Notes under the pieces: model-generated
Database searches by the model: none
The model's input: only the letters and a program-made list of their open reading frames with translations
Told to the model about the DNA's origin: nothing
Source of the DNA: Marthasterias glacialis
Taxonomy: Eukaryota; Echinodermata; Asteroidea; Forcipulatida; Asteriidae
Reading direction: 5' to 3'
Length of the DNA stretch: 64,000 nt
Assembly: GCA_911728455.2 (NCBI GenBank)
Contig: OU452228.1
Span: forward strand, 7,924,129-7,988,128
Shown: piece after piece, positions 50,301-60,800 of the stretch
Position numbering within the stretch: position 1 is the first letter of the stretch
Layout: every line of letters starts with the position of its first letter
Made by a program: the position numbers and the translations under genes

Positions 50301-51869
50301 TGTAGACACAAAAGTATTTATATGATACCACAATTTACGATTAAATCAAGTCTCTCGCACCGAAAACGTAAGTGTTAGAAGGGAGGCGGGGGAACAACGA
50401 TTCCACAGTTCCTTTGTAACAAATACAGTGTGCAGAGATGCTACCGTTTCGTCTTAAGAAGAAGCATTGACTAACTTAGATTCATTAACCTGATGGAGTG
50501 GCGAGGATCTGTCCTCTTTGTTGATGCCAAAGTTTCCTTCCCCATTAATTGCTAGATTAAACTCTTCCTTGTATGTCCAACATTAGGCGTCCCCAAATGA
50601 CATTCAGAAACACGAAGGAGGAAGACGCGAGTGACGACCCCATGTCAAATCTCCAATCGGTACCTCATAACCTCATACCACGGACTTTGAGCAAACGATG
50701 CCAGTGTACAGTAATCCGTTTAGTAACCCATGGTTGACCTGGCCCCACCTCGGTGGTATGTAAATAGCATCACGTTGCGCGCCGCACCAGGTGCTGGTGT
50801 CCGCGGAGCCAGTGAATAAAATACATCTATTATGTCTCATTCAAATAAATAAATCTCGTGTTTATCGAGTGATTCTTAAATTACTTATACGGGGACAGGT
50901 GTGTGTGTAAAAGACCCATTGGTAGGCCCAGAGTTCTATATTTTAATTTCATTTCACTTTTGCCATTGGAGAATCGGGTACAGTTTAAATTTACCTCCAC
51001 ATGCATATTGTTTAATTGACCCTGTATCAAATTCAAATCACAGACTCGCCATCCCTGGGTAAGTCTTTGGGAGAAATTTGCAAGCGTTCACATGTTTATA
51101 TAACTACAGATGTGAATGACATTTGGAAATAGTTAAACCAGGCATTAAACTCTGGTGTTTCTTTTTGAAAAGGTAGACGTTGTGTACTCACGCAAAATCA
51201 AGGGTTATGAACAAGTTGAACGAGTAATGTACCGGCAGTTCAATCAGCCCTTTAAAACAGCAGTGTAGTCACGGGGGTCGGGGGGGGGGGCTGGGGGCAC
51301 ATGCCCCCCACAAGTTCCAGTGTCCCCCATGTGACCCCCATGAAAAAATGCAAAGACGTGTAGTTCATTAAAAAAAATATGGCCCTGCCCCCCTCCACTG
51401 AAAGCCATGGCCCGTGTGCCCCCCCCCCCCCAGTGAAAGATCCTGCCTACCCCGCTGTCTTAAAAACTTCTTGGGAATGCTTTCGATGATATTAAGATAC
51501 ATATTTACATGTACATCATATTTGGAACAAGATTGGTTTTGAAAGGGCTTTTTACAGCGGGTGTAGTCTGTTGAGAAAGCCGCAATAGTTTCATCTTTTT
51601 GATTGTTTCATTCACAAAACAGATGTTTTACTTAGTCATAATCGTTTAGATAAAATAAACCCTGACAGCAGTTAACATTTTACTGACATCGGATTGTAAA
51701 ACTAATTCGTTTATTTATAACATTTAAATGAGCAGTAATATATCTTCGTAATGTGTATCAGTCGATTAATGTGATTGGCTTATAAAGTGATTAAATAACT
51801 CCACTCAATAACCACATTCTCTTTATCGAAACAGATTACGTTGGGAGTAGATCCAGATTTTGAATCACA
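50301..51869. other. Non-coding; includes G/C-run foldback at about 51270-51470
   Basis: No gene recognised. At about 51270-51470, G runs (GGGGGGGGGGCTGGGGG) are balanced by C runs (CCCCCCCCCCC) and GGGGGCACATGCCCCC, a foldback-like arrangement that probably marks a mobile element. Confidence 0.5.
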
Positions 51870-51885
51870 ATGAATGGAACTAAAG
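51870..51885 (+). CDS. Candidate first coding exon of SLC6-like gene
   Basis: ATG in a fair context (CACAATGAATGG), five codons (MNGTK) and one base, then GTATAA. Joined in phase 1 to an acceptor at 52480/52481 it would read MNGTK-DGSRFVYEE. The better-looking acceptor at 52461/52462 does not match this phase, so the start stays unresolved. Confidence 0.3.
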
Positions 51886-54800
51886 GTATAAAATCTTTGC
51901 ATTCTATTATATACTAGCTATAGAATTAACATTAATGCGATGTAATTTTCATAAGGCATAGACTTGGCCAGTCCTCACGAATATCAAATGTCACGATAAT
52001 ATTGACATGAGATCGTGCTCATAAATTTCCACATTTTTTGTTCTGCCACACTTTGAAAGACCGAGCATCCGTTAATCTGAGATGCGAGTTTCACTTTTGT
52101 TTTCGTCTGGACCGTGTTGTTATAATCAACACCGTATTCACATAATTAACAGTTACGTCTGCAAAATTGCTTTGCATGTCTCGCATTGTAGGTCAGTGAA
52201 CACGATTATCATGGGTGCTGGTTTATTACACGCCTTATAAAAAGATATTCGATTGGTATTTGCGTTACTTAAACATTTTGCAATTAAGGAAAGAATCGGT
52301 GGAGTTGGTGTTGCGGCACAAACGAGGAGAGGATATCGAGGATTGGACTGGAGGCCTCGTCGAATGTATTCTAACTTCGTCAGTGTTCTGTTTCCACTCC
52401 CAAGTTAATATCTTTATTTGATAATTACTTCTGTTTGTTAATTTTATTCAAAGTTGAGCAGAACAACAGAGGTGTTACAGACGGCAGCCGGTTTGTCTAC
52501 GAGGAGCCAGAACCAGCGACACCAGTCCCCCAGAATGAAGCCAGGAACCCCATGCCCGCGGGCAGACCTTCCCCGGATGCCTTCATGCCGCGTCCCACTC
52601 GCCCTTTCCCCATCTCAAGCCGAGACGAGAACCCCAAACGTGGGAACTGGTGGAACAAGATCGAGTTCATCTTCGCATGTATCGCCGTTTGTAACACTCA
52701 CAGCTCGTTTGCGACTTTGCCGTACTATGTGTATTCCAACGGAGGGGGTAATTGTTTTGAACGTTTTTGTTTTTGAAGGCATGTAGGCGTTATTTGACAT
52801 TCACATTCCCATTTCAACATTGGGTGAATGGGTTACTGTGTATAAACAAGTTTAAATGAATAAATAAGTAAAACTAAATTTAGGATCAGTGTGAAGAATT
52901 CGTGGCTGCAGTTTTCCCAGCTCCTCTGCAACACGTGCACTGATAATGCAGAATTACCTTGCTTGGCAAGTCTGCAGTGTGGAATGAGAGCATAAACTGT
53001 AGTGTAGGCTTTGTTGTTAACGGTCCATATAGCTAAAGATACTAGAAACACGAGATAGGACACTTGTGCCGTTTTGCACGGTAGCAGATGTAACGCATTT
53101 TTACCTACCAACCATGTGATGGCGCCCTTCCCCAAGTGTCAATTTTGCTAGGAGTCTTGGCACGATTTGTTGCCGAACAGCAAATTTTCGATCTGCCTTC
53201 ACCTTTTTTAGTTGGTGGGATCGTTTGGCCTAAGTTTTTTCACCCATTTTGCGTTTCATGTTTCTGAACAGAGTGTCCTTTGTTGTGTTTCTAGTATCTT
53301 TGATATAGCCCAATGCGCTTGGTCATTTAAATTTGCTGTGATCTTTTTCTCTAGGACTCTTCTTCATCGTGGTCAGCATTTTGTCAATCTTGTTGGCGTT
53401 CCCGTATCTCGTACTGGAAATGGCAGTTGGGCAGTTCTCAAGTTCTGGATTCATCTCGGCCTGGAACTTTGCACCGCTGTTCAAGGGTTTGTAACTAAAC
53501 GTAATTCATGTATGATACACAATAAACCATTTCAAATCTGAAAGTTTAATTTGTATAAACTTGACACAAGTAAGCATTGTCCTGAGAACCACTTTTCTCT
53601 CAAACACACATGGCATCGTGCTACACCCCAAACTTCATTGTTATTATTATATTATTATTATTATTTTGACTTCAATTCACGATAAGCCCAAAGGCCTAAA
53701 GGAACGTGCGCAAAATCCATGCAAGTTGTATACAACAACATAATAGAGACATGATTACCCGATTTGCTGAAACTTAATTGATTAATGTGTTTACTGAATT
53801 CTAGAGGATAGGAATAAACGTTTATCTCCAAACAATCATTGATCATATCTTTGAAATGACTGAATGAACATTGGAAGCAAGAAGGTGGTTCCATAACTTT
53901 GTATCTTCTTTTCTCTACACTTTTGACAATCAGGACTTGGTCTTGTTGCAACCCTGTACCTAGTTCTTCAGAACGCATTTAATAACGTATTATCATCCTA
54001 TTATCTGCTGTATGCCTTCCACGCTGTCTCGTCCAAGACTCTACCGTGGGTAGGCTGTTCTCATGAATGGAACACTGATCACTGCTATGATGGTTCCAAC
54101 GCGATGCAATCGCCAGATGTTATGCCACAGAATGTTTCCGTTCCGTACCAGGGGTTTCCCGACAGCCAGAACTCGTTTTTCTACGCCCATGAAGGACCCG
54201 ACCAACAGATCGACCCCGCGAGTGAGTTCGCCAGGTAAAAATTCTTTCATAGGGTCGCTGAGAAATAGTTGACGGAAGCAATCAATCGTTGACACTTGTA
54301 TTCGTTCTCTAGTCGAAATCTAAACCATAATGAGAATGCTCAATTTGGCTTTGAGTCTTTTGAGTCTACCTCTGTTGCCTGTTGTCTTTCTGCTGTGCAC
54401 GCCCGCTGTGTTAGCTTTGTACACGCAAGGTGGTTTAAGTGTATTCACGTTGACAAGTCTTGTGACTGTCGTAACCAGTCTACTCTACCCATCTCATCTT
54501 TTTCCAGTTTTCTTGTCCCCCTTTTAAATGTGATTTTTCTTCCTAAGGATTTCTCAGTTGTTGGTCTTATGATCCGTCCAACAAGAGTCTTTACGGCACA
54601 CTTGTCTATGATATTTCCTCCATTGTTATGTATTCTCAAATCGTTTCTCACTAAATAAAAAAGAGTGAAAGTTTCTCTCTCTCTCCCGAGTGGTGTCATT
54701 TCGGCTCTTCTCAGAGTGAAACTCACTGTGCATCACCCTTTTTGAGTGAAAGTGGAGTGAACTTCACTCTAATTCAAGTTGAAAATACCCGTCTTTCACT

Positions 54801-57800
54801 CTAGAAAAGAGTTGTCCGCCATATGGCTCTCAGCAAGAGTGGTATGGCGGACAAAACGAGTGGTTTTTCACTCTTTAACATTTACAGAGTTTGCATAATT
54901 GGGAATTATTTGTGGAACATTTGCACACATGACATAGCACACACGGATTTTTGTCTTTTTGTATTTTACATGACAATTTGTTGTCAAGTTATGTGTGAAG
55001 TATTTGTGAATTCCAATCAAATCTTTTGTCTGGTTTGTTTGTAGTTACTTAATAATGGACGGAGGGAATGACCTGACAAACATTGGTGGACTGAAACCAA
55101 ATTTAGTCTTCAGTCTTCTTGCTACTTGGGGTGTAATCCTATTGTTGACGTGTCTTGGAGCCAAGCTGACCGGCAAAGTAAGTCAAACAAAAGTTTCAAG
55201 GGAATTCACATCTTTCATATTATTTATTTATTTATTTATTTCTTTTTTGAAGAGTGAATGAATTACCATACCTTTAAGTTTTTAATAATAATAATAATAA
55301 AAATAACAATAAAGGTTATTTCTAATGCGCCAAATCAATCTCACTAGATATTCATTGCGCAGAGAAGAAGGGACAATGATAAACATGGAACAAATCCAAT
55401 GATAAATCCAGTAAAAAACATACTTACAAATAAACTGTGAAAGTCTCACCAAACAGTAGTCACGATTTAGTGAGGGCAACGAGAAATGGTTTATGCCCCT
55501 TTTCAAGGATCTTTGTGCACGTTCATATCGGGCTTAATTTGATTGCGGCAATCAAAGTAAGAAACAGTGATTACAATAATAAGGGAGACTTGTAATGGGG
55601 CCATGTCTGTCGCATAATGACACTCCTGGCGCAGGAAAAAAAATACCCCTCTAACTAAACTGACATCCGAGTAAACATGTACACATTATCCGAAGGGGAT
55701 ACATCGTATTGGGCTCAATCTTGAGTGTGAGGTGGGAAGTCTGCCTGTTCTCAGTTGGGTGGGTAGTGGGTTCCACAGGGAAGGACCGGACGGGGAGAAA
55801 GATCACTTTCCCCAGGAGTGATGTGACCGGTGTACTCGCAGACGATTACCAGGGTCATGTTTTTTGCCATTTCCTCGACAAAGGCAATTATTTCAGATGT
55901 CGACAGTTCTCTGTGAGGCGTAATTCTGGTACGTGATAGGAACTTTTACAATGAATGGGAAACAGACAAACCTTTTTTTTTTTAATTGCTATCCAATTCT
56001 TTCCTTTGTCTTTGATAAATCAAACTACAGTCAAAGTTACATCAAAGCAGTCTTCTACTTCTTCCTAGATGAAAGTAACTGTTCAACTCGTCACAAAACA
56101 GTGTTCCTTTTAATAGTAAAGACCCCGCAAATCTCGCGAGTTTTCTAACATTTTGTGGAAACCCTGGATTGTCACTGCATTTATTAAACGTGTGAAGGAA
56201 ATAAAATCGCGCACTTCAGCGTGCTGAGTCAAGAAACGCGCGAGACTTGCAGAGTCTTTTATGACGAATACCATGGAGCTTTATTGGTCTTTGATCAATG
56301 CCATTAACTGTCATTTAATAATGAAACTGTCTTGGTTTTGAATTTCTACAGGTTGCCTTATTTCTCGTACCGGTCACTATCATACTACCCTTTGCTCTGC
56401 TCATACGTGGAGCCACCCTAAATGGTGCACTTAATGGTCTCATGTTTTATTGGCGAATACACTGGTGGCAAATTTCTACATTAGAGGTTCGTATAAATAT
56501 AATACTATCAACCCGGTTGTATACTTTATTTGTGTTGTTCGAATTCTCAATAAACATATTAGGGAGCTTTTGCTACGTCGTTTTGGAATTTAGCTATTTT
56601 CTAACGTCGCCTACCTTTTAGAATTGTTTTTATAACCCTCATTTTCAGCGATAACACACACACAAGTGTGTATTCACCTGCAATCAAGGACAGCCTATTG
56701 TTCTTCTTTTGTTTGTGCTTTTTTGCAACACCTCCCACATGTTTTGTACGCGTTTGGCAACTGGTGACACTTGGGGACTCTATTGTTCCCTTTTGTTAGC
56801 TTTTGTTATAGGTCCCGGTTTGAATGTACAAATAAATAAATAAAAATATAAATAAAATAAACAAACGCTTTGAAAACAAGACAAATTTTCCAATGAAAAA
56901 AAATATGTGTTGATTTTTATGGTCAATTGTTTTATAATTTATAATGTATTTATTTATTTATTACTGTTGTTGTTGGTTTTATTTTGCTGCTGGCTGGTGC
57001 TGCTCCTGCTGCTGCTGCTGCCTGTTGCTGTTGCTGTTTATTTGTTTGTTTGTTTGTTTGTTTATTTGTTTATTTATTTAATCATGCAGTTCTGGAGGAA
57101 TGCCATCAGCTGTGTGGTTTACATAAATGTTCTAGGATATGGTGTGTTTTCTTCACTGGCAAGCTACAACAAGTTCCACAATAACTTCTGCCTGTGAGTT
57201 CAGTTGTTGATTTGAAATAAGCTTTGAGGCAGATGACTTAAAAGTCTGTCTAGTGGCGTAGCTAGGATTCATTCCCCTTCACTCTTTTTGTCTTTGATAA
57301 TGTTAACATTATTTTGAGATATATATATATAAGAAAACAAACTTTTACGGGTTTTAAATGTAACCATCCTTTTCTTGTTGCTGGTCGAAACCATGGGGTC
57401 AAACATGAAAGACTCCTCAAAGAAGTTTGTTCAATTTCAACTTAACCCGGATTACTATTTTAGATCTGAGAATTTCAGAGTATTAGATTCGGTCTCTTCT
57501 GATGAAGGCAAGAGCAGGCCAGCCGAAACGTCGAAAACTCAATATTGTAAGAATCATGCTTGATAAAGGTTCCTGTATGAAGAACTGTGCCGATAAATCA
57601 CAAGCGGCATTTGTTACCGTACTCACTTGCAAGTTACTTCCAAGTTACTCACTTGCAAGTTACTATCTAGTAAGTTACTTGCAAGTTACTCATTTGAAAG
57701 TCACTAGCAAGTTACTAGCAAGTTACTCTCTTGCAAGTTGCTTACAAGTTACCCACTTGCAAGTTACTATCTAGCGAGTTACTATCTAGTAAATTACTTG

Positions 57801-60800
57801 CAAGTTACTCATTTGAAAGTCACTATCAAGTTACTAGCAAGTTACTCTCTTGCAAGTTACGTACAAGTTACCCACTTGCAAGTTACTTACAAGTTACCCA
57901 CTTGCAAGTTACTATCTAGCAAGTTACTTTATAGTAAGTTACTTGCAAGTTACTCATTTGAAAGTCACTAGCAAGTTACTAGCAAGTTACTCTCTTGCTA
58001 CTATCTAGCAAGTTACTATATATAGTAAGTTACTTGCAAGTTACTCATTTGAAGGTTACTAGCAAGTTACTCTCTTGCAAGTTACTTACAAGTTACCCAC
58101 TTGCAAGTTACTCATTTTCTGAAAGACATGTCTTGATTTCGTTTTTACACCCTCTTTACACAGGGACGCCTGCTTTGTCGTGTTTGCAGTAATTGTCATC
58201 GGTGCCATCCGCGTGTTAATGGTGGCTACTTTAGTGGGTGGATATGCCTATGTAGCGAGTGCTGGCGTTACCGAAGTTGCTGGACCAGGTATTTCCAATG
58301 GAATTATATTAATGACTGCCATTATGGTATACGGGTGGCAGTTATGACAAAACCTCTGTTGTCTGATCTCTTCTCGAAGACATGAAGAGGACACTGTCCT
58401 GATAAACCTCACCACTATTTCTTTATACTACATCCCAACATTTTGTTTTTATCTTGTCGTACACACCATGTATATAGCTGTATCCTAAACGGATCAATTT
58501 CTGTTTATACACCAGACTAATGTTTAAGGCTTCTCGGGAAAATAATTACTAAAATAAGTTGGGCATATTTGAAGGTTCTTAAGAGCTGACAAAGCTTGGC
58601 ATAACATTTCCCAATATGCAGCAAGTGCTCGTGTAGAAAAAAAAATGGTTTTATCTTTGATTGAAAAAAAAAAACATACTCCTTTTTTGAGTTAATATTA
58701 ATTTTGTTTGAGTTCAAGTATGATAATGGTGGGCTCATTTTGCAGGTTTGGAATTCCTGCTTGCAGACATGCCACGGGTCCTTTCAATTCTACCATCTGC
58801 TACTGCCTGGTCCTGCGTCTACTTCGTCACAATCTTCTTGACCACTATAAGCTCATCCGTAAGTTATTGCTTTTGATCCATTAAAACATTCAACCGATGA
58901 TTCAGTTCACACGTGGTTCTGAACCGTGTGCACCAGATTTCTTTAGCATGGTCCCGAAGTAAATTTGAGAAAGTCTGAAAAAGTTAGCCGTCGGGGGGCC
59001 AGCATAAAGACTGTTTTCTGGTTACGGGGCAAGTTCACCGCTTACCGGATAAGCCAATCAACATGTAAGAGTGTTTCTGAATTAGCGGCTGTGGATGTGA
59101 CTGCGGCTGGATCACTAGGGGCCTTTTCCAAACTTCAGTTTGGACTCTGGCTCCTGCTTGGGCTCCGCCGTAAATTTTTGTGGCAGTGTGCACGGCGTTT
59201 CCAACAGTAAACGGAGCCTGGAGCCGAAGCCGAGGTTTGGAAAACGCCCCCCCCCCCCCCCCGTCAATATGCGTTTAAGCATAATAATTATGCTTCCCTT
59301 AGCCGCAGACCCAGCCGCTAATTCGGACAGTGGCCTAACTTGCCAGTGGTTCTTGTAAGCAGATGGGTGATGCGATGAGTCAAATTTATTGTGACCGCTC
59401 ACACGTGCCGTCGAGTCGCGATCGCTCATGAAGTACACTTTTGCATAAACGGACACATTGCCTTCGGATTGGGCGCTTTTGGGCTATATAAAGCGTTTTT
59501 ATTATGAAGTGAATATGGTTGGAAAGATATTTTTAAAAGTAGAATATAATGACTCACATAAGTATCCCTTGAAATTGTTTTTTTTTTTGGATTTTGTTTC
59601 ATTTCGTGAACACAGTCCGCCATTTTGTAGAACCAAATGTTTGACTCCTCAACATGGCGGACTGTATGTTTGTATGTAGAGGGTGGTTCCGCCGGTTGTA
59701 TTTCCGAGAGGCAAATTTATGTTTTTGGAATCACTATATACTCGCTAATTACAAAACAATGTATGTGTTTGATTGCATACACAACTCTTAAGAAGAATAG
59801 GGAGCAATTAGAAATAGCAACATTTTAAGACATTCGAAGGCAATGTGTCCCTTTAAAGGTCCCATGAATTAATTTTTTTTTTATTGATTAAAAAAGGAAG
59901 TATGCCTATAATAGTATATCATTATTTTTAAAACATTTTTTACATGCCTTTTTACCGTAAAAATAACAATTTCTAAAATTAGGGGATTGCCGCGCTCCAC
60001 CCACCCTTCCTCATTAACATAAAATCTGTGACGTAGACAGTGGACCGGCTGACCAGGGCCATGCGTGTGACGTAACACACAAGGCATTGTTGACCACTCG
60101 GCACCAGAGCTGTCTTTGAAACGTTTGACCACAGTCTACGTCACGAATCATTGCGCAATCAAACGACCCACATTTTCGGGGCTCAATTAAAGTGTATTAA
60201 CGCATAACAAACACATCAAAATAGTCAATGTTATGTTTTGTTAATTTCAAACCGTATATTAAGCCACAAAAATGTAATGTGACAAAATACCTCTTCATGG
60301 GCCCTTTAACACGCAAACATTTCTGCCTTAAAGCACAACATCTTGCCCCTTTTAATTTATGAGATTGGATCTGAATGGCTTCTCAAAATATTCACATCAA
60401 GGGACCGCTAGTGTTGTTAACACTAAATAAAAACCTTTAAAGGTACTTTGTAGAAGTTGCTATAGATTTGTTTTATCCAATATTGTCCACTAATCGCACC
60501 GTGGAGATATGTAGAGACTTTGTTGGGCATGGCATCGCTATGCATGTATTTACAAAAGATCCACATTTGCCTTCTTGCATGCACAGTTTGTATATAGGCC
60601 TACAGCTTAATGTTAGAAAACTAATGACTATGACTATTTTAGACAATATTTTGATCATCATGTTGATGTAAAGAAAGGGGGTACATGTCAAAACTTGTTT
60701 TCAGCTCTTCTTTTTACAGTACTTGAATTGTTGAAATTATGGTAATTTTTTCTGTATCAAGAGGGAGCCAACATGCCTGCCAGGAAATACCCTGGAACGG

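Noticed and set aside
52435..52786. Second open frame across SLC6-like exon 1 (110 codons)
   Set aside because: It is the +1 shadow of the real frame, which has the TM1 alignment and the correct exit phase.
57502..58192. Plus-strand frames of 62-90 codons rich in Leu, Ser and Tyr
   Set aside because: They are readings of the ACTTGCAAGTTAC repeat; only the portion from 58164 in another frame is a real exon.
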